64,000 nt of DNA from the NCBI RefSeq assembly GCF_023016115.1, contig NZ_JALKBH010000004.1, forward strand, positions 515,563 through 579,562. The letters run 5' to 3'. Origin of the DNA: Alcanivorax sp. S6407. Lineage in GTDB: Bacteria > Pseudomonadota > Gammaproteobacteria > Pseudomonadales > Alcanivoracaceae. The position numbers and the translations under genes are program-made. The notes beneath the pieces are model-generated. The model worked only from the letters and a program-made list of their open reading frames with translations, ran no database searches and had not been told where the DNA came from. This document shows positions 50,070-59,028 of this stretch, one piece after another (the first letter of the stretch is position 1; each line of letters starts with the position of its first letter).

Positions 50070-52190
50070 TCAGAACTTGTAGTCGAAGCGAATGCTGGCA
50101 CTACGCGGGGCACCGTAGAAAGCCTGCCCAACGTACAGGGAGTTCAGGTATTTCTCGTCGCTCACGTTGTTCACATTCAGCGTGGTGGAGAACTGTTTGG
50201 TCCAGTCGTAACCGGCCATCAGATCCACCAGTGTGTAGGCTTCCTGGGTACGCTTGGCGGGAGCCGTGCCACGATAGATGCTGTCCTGCCAGCTGACGCG
50301 AGCACCCACCTTCAGCTTCTCCAGTCCGCTCGGACGATAGCTGGTGGTCAGGCGAATGATCTCCCGCGGGGTATAGGTTCGCTGCTCATTCCCTTGTCTG
50401 TCTTTCTCGATATCCAGGAAGGTATAGCCACCACTGAGCTGCCAGCCAGGCAGCAATTCACCACTGATTTCAGCTTCGTAGCCACTGCTTTCGAAATCCT
50501 TACCGGTGTATTCAGTATCCGGAGCCGTGTTCGGAATCGCGTCTGCCAGATTTTCCTGATCGGTCCAGAACGCCGTCAGCTGGGTGTAGAGTCGTCCCTG
50601 GTTCCATTCGGATTTGAAGCCCACCTCACGGGTCTCACCGGTCACCGGGTCCAGACGCTGGCCGCTGGCATCTTCTTCGGTCTGCGGATTGAAGATCTCG
50701 GTATAGCTGGCATATACGGAGTGCACATCGGTCAGGTCATAGACCACACCCGCATAGGGCACCAGCTCACTGGCGCTGGCATCCTTGCTGGTGCCATAGC
50801 CTTCCCCTTCGCTCAGTACATCCACATAGCGACCACCGGCAATCACCGTCAGTGGTTCAGCCAGACTCAGGCGCGTGGCCAGGTAGCCGCTGCGGTAGCG
50901 GCCATCCCACTTGCTGCCGTTCTCTGATGCATCAAACGGAGGCTTGGGATAGCTGCCACCAAAAGCCTGGTCCGGTGTCAGGGGAGTACCGATACCCTGA
51001 CCATAGAGTGACTGCTCCATGACCCGACCCTTCGCATAGTTAACCCCCACAATCATCTCATGGACGCGGCCGCCGACTTCAAAGGGGCCCCGGGCAAACA
51101 GATCGTAGGAACGCTCTGTCACTTCGTCGTCATAGTAGCTGGGGTAGGCAAACAGACCCGTCTCGTCCTTGTTGGGAACCCCATACACATAGAACAGTTC
51201 GGATTCGCCCTCCATCTTGCGGTAAGTAAATACACCCTTGGCTTCCCAGCCGTTATCAAAGCGCTGCTGGAGTTCGGCAAAGGCCATGGTGGTATCGTTA
51301 TCCCAGTAAGCCCAATCTGCCGAGGTGCTGGTTTCCACGTCGTAGTCTGTGGGCGTGCCGTCGCTGTAGAACAGCGGCAGGGATCCCCATAGCGGACTGT
51401 CCGCATTGTCGTTCTGATGAGAGTAGCCCAGGGTCAGCAGGGTGTTATCCGTCAGGTCTGCTTCAAGCACACCGTAAAACAGACCGCGCTCTTTCTCGTA
51501 GCGATCGAGGTAGGAGTCCTTGTTGTCATAGGCACTCACCATCCGACCCCGCACCGTACCACTCTTGTTCAGCGCGCCGGACAGATCGCCTTCCACACGG
51601 GCGGCATTCCAGGAACCATAGGTGACGGAAAGGGAACCATTGGTATCCGCCGTCGGGCGCTTGCGCACGTAATTGACGGTGGCCGAGGGGTTGCCGATCC
51701 CGGTCATCAGACCATTGGAGCCGCGGACGATTTCCACACGCTCGAACTGGGCGGTATCCACATCACCAGTGACGATCTCGTAGGGCAGGGGTTGGCCAAG
51801 CCCGTCAAACTGGAAGTTGGTGATCTCGAAGCCACGGGCGTTGTAGTAAATACGGTCGGTTTCCACCCGGTCCACCACGACACCCGGAGTAGAGGCCAGC
51901 ACATCACTCACCCCGTTCATCTGGAAATCATCCATCTGGGTTTCGGTAACCACGGACACCGATTGCGGTGTTTCCCGGCGGCTCAGGGAAAGGCCGGTGG
52001 GGGCACTCACCGCGCTCTTTGGCGTGTAGGCCTCGGTGTCGTCGGAACGGCGGCCCTGGGTCTGGTCGTTGACCTTGACGGTTTCCAGGGTGACGGTGTC
52101 GTTGCTGGTGTCGGAGTCTTCAGCCAGCGCAAGGTATGGCTGGAGCAGGAGCGAGGCGCCCACGGCCCCGGCGAACAGACGGAATTTCAT
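50070..52190 (-). CDS. TonB-dependent siderophore-type receptor
   Basis: A 706-aa outer-membrane protein from ATG 52190 (MKFRLFAGAVGASLLLQPYLALA, signal peptide). The plug has TPQSVSVVTETQMDDFQMNGVSDVLASTPGVVV and the FERVEIVRGSNGLMTGIGNPSATVNYVRKRP signature of the TonB-siderophor (ferric-siderophore) subfamily. The barrel ends SIRFDYKF with the terminal Phe. The N-terminal TonB-box region is ETVKV. No STN domain is seen, so no FecA-type signalling. A Fur-like box lies upstream at 52285-52303. The ligand cannot be told; hydroxamate or catechol siderophores are possible. Confidence 0.93.
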   Translation of the reverse strand: MKFRLFAGAVGASLLLQPYLALAEDSDTSNDTVTLETVKVNDQTQGRRSDDTEAYTPKSAVSAPTGLSLSRRETPQSVSVVTETQMDDFQMNGVSDVLASTPGVVVDRVETDRIYYNARGFEITNFQFDGLGQPLPYEIVTGDVDTAQFERVEIVRGSNGLMTGIGNPSATVNYVRKRPTADTNGSLSVTYGSWNAARVEGDLSGALNKSGTVRGRMVSAYDNKDSYLDRYEKERGLFYGVLEADLTDNTLLTLGYSHQNDNADSPLWGSLPLFYSDGTPTDYDVETSTSADWAYWDNDTTMAFAELQQRFDNGWEAKGVFTYRKMEGESELFYVYGVPNKDETGLFAYPSYYDDEVTERSYDLFARGPFEVGGRVHEMIVGVNYAKGRVMEQSLYGQGIGTPLTPDQAFGGSYPKPPFDASENGSKWDGRYRSGYLATRLSLAEPLTVIAGGRYVDVLSEGEGYGTSKDASASELVPYAGVVYDLTDVHSVYASYTEIFNPQTEEDASGQRLDPVTGETREVGFKSEWNQGRLYTQLTAFWTDQENLADAIPNTAPDTEYTGKDFESSGYEAEISGELLPGWQLSGGYTFLDIEKDRQGNEQRTYTPREIIRLTTSYRPSGLEKLKVGARVSWQDSIYRGTAPAKRTQEAYTLVDLMAGYDWTKQFSTTLNVNNVSDEKYLNSLYVGQAFYGAPRSASIRFDYKF

Positions 52191-52284
52191 AGCTAAGCCC
52201 GGATTGGTTTGCAAATAACCCGGCTCCGCCCATCCCCAAGACAGCGTTACGAGCCGGTCACAGGGCCAGCATATTACACGTAAC

Positions 52285-52303
52285 GATAATGGTTCTCAAT
52301 ACG
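52285..52303 (-). promoter_or_regulatory. Fur-box-like site upstream of the receptor gene
   Basis: GATAATGGTTCTCAATACG matches 13 of 19 positions of the Fur consensus. It lies 95-113 bases upstream of the receptor start. Confidence 0.5.
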
Positions 52304-52311
52304 ATTATTAT

Positions 52312-54072
52312 TTATCTGTCACTCTGCCTCAGCAGGGAGCTCAATTCCTCCCGCCCACGCACGCTGGTTTCCAGCAATTTGTCATGGTCGTCACGGTGCT
52401 CCACTTGCTCTTCTAGCATCCGTTCATCCAGTTCCCTGAAGCTGCGCACCAGATCCAGGGCAGTGGATTCCGGCACCCCCAGTTCGGTCAGCGTCAAACG
52501 GGCGCTCAGCAATCCGGATTCAAAGGTTTCCCGCACCACCATTTTCACCCCCAGCGCCCGTAACCGAAAAGCGTGGTTGCGATCCCGGGCCCGGGCGATG
52601 ATCGCCACCCTGGGGAAATGGTGCTGGACCAGTGCCACGGTTTTCAACGATGCATCTACATCATCAATGGCCAGCACCAGCACCTGGGCATGTTCCAGTC
52701 CCGCATTCTGGAGCAGATCCAGCCGGGTCACGTCGCCAAAGTAAACCTCATTGCCGAAGCGACGCAGCAGATCAATTTCATCCGGGTCGGAATCCAGTGC
52801 AGTAAAGGGGATCTGCCGGCCCACCAGAATCCGCGCGGTGATCTGCCCGAAACGGCCAAGGCCCGCAATCACCACCCGGGGATGATGACTGGGCAGGGTT
52901 TCCTCTTTCAGATCCGCCCGATCGGCTTTGCTGTCTTCCGGCCACAATGCCACCACCGCCTTCAGCAACAGCGGGGTACAGGCCATGGACAGGGCCACCA
53001 CCAGGTTGAGTTGTCCGGCCAGGGTGGAATCCACCAGATTGAGGGTAACGGCCTGGGTGAGTAGCACAAAGGCAAACTCGCCCCCCTGACTCAGCAACAT
53101 GCCGAACAGCAAGGTGCCTCGCCAATCCGCCTTGCGGATCCGGCTGATCACCATCAGCACCAGCGCCTTGGCGCCTAGTAACACCAACAGGTAGAGCGCA
53201 ATGTCCGCGGGGAAATCGCGCAACAGGCGCAGGTCCATGGTCATGCCAATCGCCAGGAAGAACAGCCCCAACAGCAGCCCCTTGAACGGCTGGATATCGG
53301 TTTCCAGTTGCTCCCGGTAAGGTGAATTGGCCAGCAGCACCCCCGCCACGAAGGCACCCAGCCCCATGGACAGGCCCAGATGCTCCATCAACGCTGCCGC
53401 CCCCAGTACCAGCATCAGCGCGCTGGCGCTCATCAGCTCGCGGTTACGCAGCTTGGCCAGCCAGCCCAGCCAGGGGTTAAGCAGGTAGCGGCCGGCCAGC
53501 ACCATGCCCACCAGCGCCGCCAGGCCCGCCAGCAACTGCGGGCCATCCTCTCCGGCGCCGGTACCAGCCAATACCGGCAACAGCAGCAGGATGGGAATCA
53601 CCGCCAGATCCTGGAACAGGAGAATGGAAAAAGCAGACCGGCCGTGAGGGGTACCCAGCTGGTTGGTTTCCACCAGCATCTGGATCACGAAAGCGGTGGA
53701 GGAAAGGGCAAGGATGGCACCGACGGCCAGACTGACCCGGGACTCAAAACCCAGCAGAACAAAGAGCCCGCTCAGCAGCAAGGCACTGGCCACCATCTGG
53801 GTGGCACCCAGCCCCACCAGGCTGCGCCGCTGCGCCCACAGGTGTTGGGGCGCCAGTTCCAGCCCCACCAGAAACAGCATCAGCACCACACCCAGCTCGG
53901 CGAAGTGCAACACATGGGTACCATCGTGGATCAGCCCCAGTCCCAGCGGGCCCACCGCAATCCCGGCCGCGAGATAGCCGAGGATGCTGCCCAGACCCAG
54001 CTTCTGGAACAGCGGCAAAAGAATCAGGGTGGCACCGAGCAGCACCAGTGCCTGAGCAAAGAATCCGTCCAC
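52312..54072 (-). CDS. Kef-type K+/H+ antiporter with TrkA-N domain
   Basis: A 586-aa protein starting at GTG 54072, with AAGGAGG five bases upstream. The first ~385 residues form the CPA2 monovalent cation/proton antiporter (12-13 helices; GSILGYLAAGIAVGP and LLLFQDLAVIPILLLL). The C-terminal domain is a TrkA-N/RCK NAD-binding fold (VVIAGLGRFGQITARILVGR, then GDVTRLDLLQNAGLEHA), as in KefB/KefC. This architecture mediates potassium efflux in stress. No KefF/KefG-like quinone reductase gene is adjacent, so gating by glutathione adducts is unproven. It is transcribed towards the receptor gene. Confidence 0.9.
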   Translation of the reverse strand: MDGFFAQALVLLGATLILLPLFQKLGLGSILGYLAAGIAVGPLGLGLIHDGTHVLHFAELGVVLMLFLVGLELAPQHLWAQRRSLVGLGATQMVASALLLSGLFVLLGFESRVSLAVGAILALSSTAFVIQMLVETNQLGTPHGRSAFSILLFQDLAVIPILLLLPVLAGTGAGEDGPQLLAGLAALVGMVLAGRYLLNPWLGWLAKLRNRELMSASALMLVLGAAALMEHLGLSMGLGAFVAGVLLANSPYREQLETDIQPFKGLLLGLFFLAIGMTMDLRLLRDFPADIALYLLVLLGAKALVLMVISRIRKADWRGTLLFGMLLSQGGEFAFVLLTQAVTLNLVDSTLAGQLNLVVALSMACTPLLLKAVVALWPEDSKADRADLKEETLPSHHPRVVIAGLGRFGQITARILVGRQIPFTALDSDPDEIDLLRRFGNEVYFGDVTRLDLLQNAGLEHAQVLVLAIDDVDASLKTVALVQHHFPRVAIIARARDRNHAFRLRALGVKMVVRETFESGLLSARLTLTELGVPESTALDLVRSFRELDERMLEEQVEHRDDHDKLLETSVRGREELSSLLRQSDR

Positions 54073-54201
54073 AGCATCCTCCTTGTCGTTGTCAGAATGC
54101 TACCGCAATCTGGCGCCCGTTAGTGCCGTCATACTCTAATCGCGGCGAGGGCAGTGCATGACCGCCAAAAGCTGGCAGGAGAATTACTGCACGATATTTG
54201 T

Positions 54202-54220
54202 AATGATAACGATTAGCATT
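54202..54220 (+). promoter_or_regulatory. Fur-box-like site upstream of the PepSY gene
   Basis: AATGATAACGATTAGCATT is an interrupted dyad (AATG-TAA / TTA-CATT) close to Fur sites. It lies 37 bases upstream of the PepSY start and fits iron control of that gene. Confidence 0.7.
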
Positions 54221-54256
54221 TAGGATGCACCAGGTATTCATCCTGGAGCCTGCTGT

Positions 54257-55507
54257 ATGCGCCCCGCCCTTGTCGTCCTCCATCGCTGGTTTGGCCTGTT
54301 TATCGCCACTTTCCTGATCATTGCCGGCCTCACTGGTGCCATCATTTCCTGGGATCACGAACTGGACGAATGGCTGAATCCGCACTTGTTCGAAAGCCAG
54401 AGCCAGGGTGAGCCCCTGCCGGTCATGGAGCTGGTGGAACGAGTCGAAGCCGCTGACTCCCGCGTGCGGGCAAGCTTCTTCCCGCTTGAGGCCGAGCCGG
54501 GCCACAATCTGGAAGTATGGGTGGATGCAAAACAAAACCCGGATACCGGGCGCCGTTATCCCATTGAATACGACCATGTCTTCGTCGATCCGGTCACCGG
54601 TGAAATCGTCGGCAAGCGGCTCTGGGGGCAGATCTCCCTGCATCCGGAACACCTGATGTCATTCCTCTACAAGCTGCACTTCACCCTGCACCTGCCGGAG
54701 TGGAAAGGCACCGATCGCTGGGGCATCTGGCTGATGGGCATCGCTGCCCTGGTGTGGCTGTTCGATACCTTTATCGCCATGATCATTACCCTGCCACGCA
54801 AGCGCCGCACCGCCAGCAGCAAAGGCTGGCTGCAACGCTGGAAGCCGGCATGGAAAGTACGCCGCGGCGCCGGGGCCTACAAGCTCAACTTTGACCTGCA
54901 CCGGGCCGTGGGCCTGTGGGTATTCGGCCTGCTGTTGATGCTGGCATTCACCTCCTTCTCCCTGAACCTGTACCGGGAAGTGTTCTACCCGATCATGTCC
55001 ACGGTGTCGGAAACCACACCCGGCCCGTTTGAAACCCGCACACCCAGCGCCCTGCATGATCCCGTGGAACCGTCACTGGCGTGGCAGCCATTGATTGGGC
55101 AGGCCCGCGCGGAAGCCGATCAACGTGGCTGGAACGAACCCGTGGGTGATGTGTTCTACAGCGACAACTTTGCGGTTTTCGGGGTACGTTTCTTTTTCCC
55201 CGGCGAAGACCACGACAGCGGCGGCATGAAAGTGAAGAGCCTCTATTACGACAACGACGGCCAACTCATCGGTGACGAAGTGCCCTGGACCGGCACCGCC
55301 GCCGATGTGTTCAACCAGCTCCAGTTCCCGCTCCACTCCGGCCGCATCGCCGGCCTGCCCGGGCGCATCATCATCTCCTTCATGGGCATCGCCGTGGCCA
55401 TGCTGTCCTTCACCGGTATCGTGATCTGGTGGAAGAAACGCAAGGCAAGGGTTGCAAGCCGACGGCGCAGGGAAGAAATCATCGCGACCACCGCACCCAA
55501 CGCCTGA
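54257..55507 (+). CDS. PepSY-associated membrane protein (iron-regulated)
   Basis: A 416-aa inner-membrane protein starting MRPALVVLHRWFGLFIATFLIIAGLTGA. It has four hydrophobic segments (about residues 12-32, 150-175, 205-230 and 375-395) and a periplasmic PepSY region between the first two. HRWFG, HFTLHLPEW and LHRAVGLWVFG carry conserved histidines that may bind haem. Homologues are often next to TonB-dependent receptors and may act as ferric-siderophore reductases, which remains an inference here. A Fur-like box upstream supports an iron role. Confidence 0.88.
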   Translation: MRPALVVLHRWFGLFIATFLIIAGLTGAIISWDHELDEWLNPHLFESQSQGEPLPVMELVERVEAADSRVRASFFPLEAEPGHNLEVWVDAKQNPDTGRRYPIEYDHVFVDPVTGEIVGKRLWGQISLHPEHLMSFLYKLHFTLHLPEWKGTDRWGIWLMGIAALVWLFDTFIAMIITLPRKRRTASSKGWLQRWKPAWKVRRGAGAYKLNFDLHRAVGLWVFGLLLMLAFTSFSLNLYREVFYPIMSTVSETTPGPFETRTPSALHDPVEPSLAWQPLIGQARAEADQRGWNEPVGDVFYSDNFAVFGVRFFFPGEDHDSGGMKVKSLYYDNDGQLIGDEVPWTGTAADVFNQLQFPLHSGRIAGLPGRIIISFMGIAVAMLSFTGIVIWWKKRKARVASRRRREEIIATTAPNA

Positions 55508-55576
55508 AAGAGCGGCAGGAACATATCGCAGCAAATTAACGCACGCAGTGCGGCCCGAAGGGTGAGTAAAACGAAT

Positions 55577-55690
55577 ACCTCTCGAGGTGCGAATGACAAG
55601 CTTCAAGTAGCGAGTATTGAGTTGTGAGGGTCCGTTCATCATTCCCTGCAGGGGGTTGGTTCTCGCTTCCGAAACTCGCTACTCTCTGGC
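55577..55690. repeat. REP half-palindrome and degenerate family B arrays
   Basis: ACCTCTCGAGGTGCGAA at 55577-55593 is half of the 15026-15201 REP class. Degenerate forward units are at 55611-55631 (CGAGTAT, TGAGTTG, TGAGGGT). Reverse units CGAAACT, CGCTACT, CTCTGGC end at 55690. The 368-base gap 55508-55875 otherwise holds only the promoter of the next gene. Confidence 0.6.
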
Positions 55691-55765
55691 GCTCGTTCAG
55701 TCCCCATCAAGCAGCACAGAAACACCGTTAAGCCGTCCCCACCCAGGGTTCACCATGTAACGGAA

Positions 55766-55794
55766 TTGCAATATAAGGCCTAACCCTTTATAAC
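55766..55794 (+). promoter_or_regulatory. Sigma-70 promoter of the outer-membrane protein gene
   Basis: -35 TTGCAA (55766-55771), 17 bases, -10 TATAAC (55789-55794). This implies an untranslated leader of about 75 bases. Confidence 0.65.
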
Positions 55795-55875
55795 CCTGAC
55801 GCCTTTGCGAAAAATTGCGCAACAGGATCCCTTTCCCGGGGGGAAGGGAAATGGACATATTCACAGGGATAAAAA

Positions 55876-56835
55876 ATGAAAAGTTTCAAGAAAACACTTT
55901 TGGTTGCTGCCATTTCTGCCGCCAGCACTCAAGCCATGGCGGGTTTTTATGTAGATCTTCAGGCTGACCAGAGCGATCTCAATCGCAGCGGCCTCGACTG
56001 GTATGCCCCTCACAACTCAGGCAACACTGAAGATGTGGGTGCTGGCGATTATGAATACGTTGAGCCGTCAGCCGAAACCGGCCTGTCTTTGGGCCTGGGC
56101 ATGGATTTGGGCAGCAACTGGACCGGCACCATTCGCTACAGCGCCATCGACTTCAGTGAAAAGGACTCTGTCGTCACCAACTATGATCTCGTTGCAAGCC
56201 GGGTTCATTCCGACTGGAATGATGTAGCTGAAAATGACTGGAATCAGGGCAGCTCCAAGTATGAACTGGAGCAAACCACCATCGAGCTTGAGCTGGCCTA
56301 CAGCTTTGATTTCGGTGGTGACAAGGGGACCCTGGCACCGCTCTTCGGGCTTCGCTCCACCTCCCTTGAGCAGAGCATGAACACATATTATGACGATACC
56401 TCTGATACCGATGGAGCCAACATTTCGGAAAGCGTAGACCACGACCTGTTCGGTCTCTATGCCGGGGTTGAAGGTCAATGGAAATTCAACAAGCTGGTTG
56501 GCATCGAAGGTCGTGTTGACCTCGGCATCATGCAAGCCGATGCATCACGCACCAATCTTGAGACCATCGATGACGGTGACAGCATTACCGTAAACACCGG
56601 TGATGACTTTGCAGAAACCGCCACCATGACCAATGCCAAGCTGGGCGTGGTCTTTGCCGCGCTGGATTCTGATAGCCTTAACCTTGATGTAGGCCTTGGT
56701 CTCCAGTACTCCAGCATCGATGGCCTGTCCGACTTCATTCACTTCCCTGATGATGTGGTCAACGGCTCACTGTCTCGCAGCCAACAGAGCCTCGGAACCA
56801 GTGGCTACTACCTGAATGTAGGCGCCTCTTTCTGA
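55876..56835 (+). CDS. Outer-membrane beta-barrel protein (porin-like)
   Basis: A 319-aa protein with signal peptide MKSFKKTLLVAAISAASTQAMA. Strands typical of small barrels follow (GLSLGLGMDLGSNWTGTIRYS, TIELELAYSFDFGG, GLYAGVEGQWKFNK, LNLDVGLGLQYSS), and the protein ends YYLNVGASF with a terminal Phe. Loops are very acidic (DDTSDTDGA, DDGDSITVNTGDD), as in marine proteins. It resembles the Lpg1974/OmpA-like barrel families loosely; the substrate is unknown. A strong promoter and terminator make it a single-gene unit. Confidence 0.82.
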   Translation: MKSFKKTLLVAAISAASTQAMAGFYVDLQADQSDLNRSGLDWYAPHNSGNTEDVGAGDYEYVEPSAETGLSLGLGMDLGSNWTGTIRYSAIDFSEKDSVVTNYDLVASRVHSDWNDVAENDWNQGSSKYELEQTTIELELAYSFDFGGDKGTLAPLFGLRSTSLEQSMNTYYDDTSDTDGANISESVDHDLFGLYAGVEGQWKFNKLVGIEGRVDLGIMQADASRTNLETIDDGDSITVNTGDDFAETATMTNAKLGVVFAALDSDSLNLDVGLGLQYSSIDGLSDFIHFPDDVVNGSLSRSQQSLGTSGYYLNVGASF

Positions 56836-56862
56836 TTGCTGCTCTGCGGCTAATCTGAAAGC

Positions 56863-56891
56863 AAAAGCCACCGCCTTGGCGGTGGCTTTTT
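56863..56891 (+). terminator. Terminator of the outer-membrane protein gene
   Basis: AAAAGCCACCGCC-TT-GGCGGTGGCTTTT, a perfect stem of 13 bp with a T tract. It also serves the convergent GST gene. Confidence 0.92.
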
Positions 56892-56921
56892 AATTGTGCC
56901 GTCAAATCGCTGACTATCGCA

Positions 56922-57542
56922 TCATTGGGCGGCAGCAGTGCCGTCATCCATTTCCGTAGCACGACGATAGGCCGCACGTTGCGTAATGCGGTCGGCATAA
57001 GCAGAAAACTCAGGACGATGCTCAAAGGAGCCAAACTGCAGACCCCAGTTCACCTGCGCGCCCACATACACATCTGCCGCGGTAAAGCGCTCGCCCGCAA
57101 TGTAAGGCGTCACGCTCAACGCCGCCGCCAGCGCATCCATGACAGTCTGGTAAGAGCCATAACCCACCATGCGCTGCTTGTCGGCAGGCACCTCCAGCCC
57201 CAGCACATTCCGGTCTGTCACTGCCGCTTCCAGCGGACCTGCTGCGAAGAAAAGCCAGCGGAAATAGGCGCCGCGCTCAGACGCCGTCGGGGCCAGGCCA
57301 GACTCAGGGAATGCTTCTGCAAGATAAGCACAGATCGCCGCGCACTCGGTGACGATCTGGTCACCGTGTACCACGGTGGGCACCTTGCCTAGCGGATTGA
57401 TGTCCAGATATTCCGGCGCCTTCATGCTCCCGTCGTATTCGAGAATTTCCGTGTGATAGGGAACGCCGGTTTCTTCCAGCATCCAGCGCGCAATGCGCCC
57501 CCGGGACATGGGGTTAGTGTAAAGCGTCAGTTGCGTTGTCAT
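56922..57542 (-). CDS. Glutathione S-transferase
   Basis: A 206-aa protein from ATG 57542. The N-terminal thioredoxin-like domain has TNPMSRGRIARWMLEE (candidate catalytic Ser), PLGKVPTVV (cis-Pro) and TECAAICAYLAE, which binds the gamma-glutamyl part of GSH. The C-terminal helical domain includes GERFTAADVYVG. It belongs to the bacterial beta/GstB-like group; the substrate is unknown. Confidence 0.92.
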   Translation of the reverse strand: MTTQLTLYTNPMSRGRIARWMLEETGVPYHTEILEYDGSMKAPEYLDINPLGKVPTVVHGDQIVTECAAICAYLAEAFPESGLAPTASERGAYFRWLFFAAGPLEAAVTDRNVLGLEVPADKQRMVGYGSYQTVMDALAAALSVTPYIAGERFTAADVYVGAQVNWGLQFGSFEHRPEFSAYADRITQRAAYRRATEMDDGTAAAQ

Positions 57543-57614
57543 GTTTATCTTCCCTGAAGGTTGTCCGGCCAGCCTTGGCACGGCCGGGCGTAACCAATAC
57601 AGCTACCAATAAAA

Positions 57615-57634
57615 ACCCCCGCTAGCGCGGGGGT
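57615..57634 (-). terminator. Terminator of the envelope cluster
   Basis: On the minus strand ACCCCCGC-GCTA-GCGGGGGT followed by TTTTT. It lies just beyond the CsgG-like gene, the last of the four. Confidence 0.88.
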
Positions 57635-57638
57635 CTGT

Positions 57639-58934
57639 TTACCACTGAATCGGCGCTTCCGACGAGCCAGGGCTGGACTGCTGTCCGGCCGGTTGCGCGG
57701 ACAGGGCTTTCGCCTGTTTGTCAGGACGCACCCGGTCACCCACCTTTAGCGGACCACTGGCATCGCCTTCAATCACGGCGATACCGTAATCCGGGCGGAT
57801 CTCGCTGACCTTCAAAGTGGCCAGGGCAGCCCCTTCCATCTTGATGGTCATGCCGGTATCCGGGTCTTTCATCTCACCGGCCGGGCGATACACCTTCATC
57901 AGTGCATCCTGTTCCAGGCGACCTTCGCCCTGGGTCAGGAAGACGGTGCTGCCGTCCACCTTGATCACCTGCACCGGGTAGAGCACATCGGTGGCATCTC
58001 CGGCGATGGCGCGGGCAATTTCCGGATAGAGGATATCAGCCAGACGTTCCGGGTGATTGCGATCATCGATCTTCTGTTCACGGGCCAGGGCACGAATAGT
58101 CGCCTCCGGCTTGTCCCAAACGTACAGATCACTCCACAGGATTTCCGTGGTGGTGGTATCGATCAGGCGATAACGCACCCGCACATAGGGCTCGTAGCCG
58201 CCCATCTTGGAACCATAGAACTCCCGCTCGCTGTCGCCGACCTGGAAGTCTTCGATGGTACCCACCAACAGCAGGTCGGCGCCCTTGCGTTGTCCCATGC
58301 GCGCCATTTCTTCCGGGGCGATACTGCCTTCGGAAACCGTTTGCAGTTCCTTCTCGATATCCGCCAGATAGGCACGATCCAGCACCCGGAAGCGACCGGA
58401 CTGGGTAAATGCCATGGACAGGTTTTCCGCCAGATCACGCTGCACTTCGCCAGCCGGCACTTTGATGTCACCGAGATCATAGCTGCTGGCACGGGTATCA
58501 AAGGTGGCAATGGCAATGCCGGGCAGGTGGGAACGATCCGGGCCCAGCGATTTGGGCCGCAGGATCTCGGCCTGCACGTCCGCTTGCCACATGCCGTCGT
58601 CCACTTTCTTTACCGACTGCACCTGATAAGTCTTGATGTTACCCAGGGTCGGCAACTGTGGTTCCGGCACCGAGGTTTCCTTGCCCATCCAGGTGGACAC
58701 ATCACCTTGCTGCTGTATCACCCACTCATACACATCGGTACGGAAGTTGGGATCCACCGCCAGGGTCACACCGCCCCCCTGACGCACCGCGGCCACCAAC
58801 GCATTGGTCATGGCCTGTTCCGGGGAATCCCCGAAGCCACGAGAGGAAACTGATACCGTCTCGGTCAGTGCATGGCTGAATGATGACAGCAGCATCAGTG
58901 CCATGATCAGCGGGGCAAATAGTCGTTTGTACAT
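57639..58934 (-). CDS. CsgG/LpoB-like exported protein with flagellar-assembly-T-like domains
   Basis: A 431-aa protein with signal peptide (MYKRLFAPLIMALMLLSSFSHA) and GGAGG before ATG 58934. The N-terminal part (VSVSSRGFGDSPEQAMTNALVAAVRQGGG) resembles the LPP20/FlgT-N fold. A central CsgG-like domain (IAIATFDT ... LAENLSMAFTQSGRFRVLDR ... GADLLLVGTIEDFQVGD) follows, and the C-terminus is similar to FlgT-C (YPVQVIKVDGSTVFLTQGEG). It therefore looks like a relative of the flagellar envelope protein FlgT but lies in a cluster with LpoB. The role is probably in envelope assembly. Confidence 0.75.
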   Translation of the reverse strand: MYKRLFAPLIMALMLLSSFSHALTETVSVSSRGFGDSPEQAMTNALVAAVRQGGGVTLAVDPNFRTDVYEWVIQQQGDVSTWMGKETSVPEPQLPTLGNIKTYQVQSVKKVDDGMWQADVQAEILRPKSLGPDRSHLPGIAIATFDTRASSYDLGDIKVPAGEVQRDLAENLSMAFTQSGRFRVLDRAYLADIEKELQTVSEGSIAPEEMARMGQRKGADLLLVGTIEDFQVGDSEREFYGSKMGGYEPYVRVRYRLIDTTTTEILWSDLYVWDKPEATIRALAREQKIDDRNHPERLADILYPEIARAIAGDATDVLYPVQVIKVDGSTVFLTQGEGRLEQDALMKVYRPAGEMKDPDTGMTIKMEGAALATLKVSEIRPDYGIAVIEGDASGPLKVGDRVRPDKQAKALSAQPAGQQSSPGSSEAPIQW

Positions 58935-58964
58935 GTGACCTCCTTGTTTCTGGCAGCTCCAGCC

Positions 58965-58983
58965 GTAGGAGCGACGCTCCTAC
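58965..58983. repeat. Short REP palindrome GTAGGAGCG-A-CGCTCCTAC
   Basis: A perfect 9-bp stem. The ends GTAGGAG/CTCCTAC are those of the longer REP arms elsewhere. It lies in the leader of the CsgG-like gene. Confidence 0.65.
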
Positions 58984-58994
58984 AGCAGAGGCTG

Positions 58995-59022
58995 TTCCGC
59001 GTGGAGCGTGCTGCGTGCCGCG
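58995..59022 (-). repeat. CGCNNCA heptamer array (family D), minus orientation
   Basis: TTCCGCG, TGGAGCG, TGCTGCG, TGCCGCG. It lies between lpoB and the CsgG-like gene, 6 bases downstream of the lpoB stop. Confidence 0.65.
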
Positions 59023-59028
59023 TCTCTT

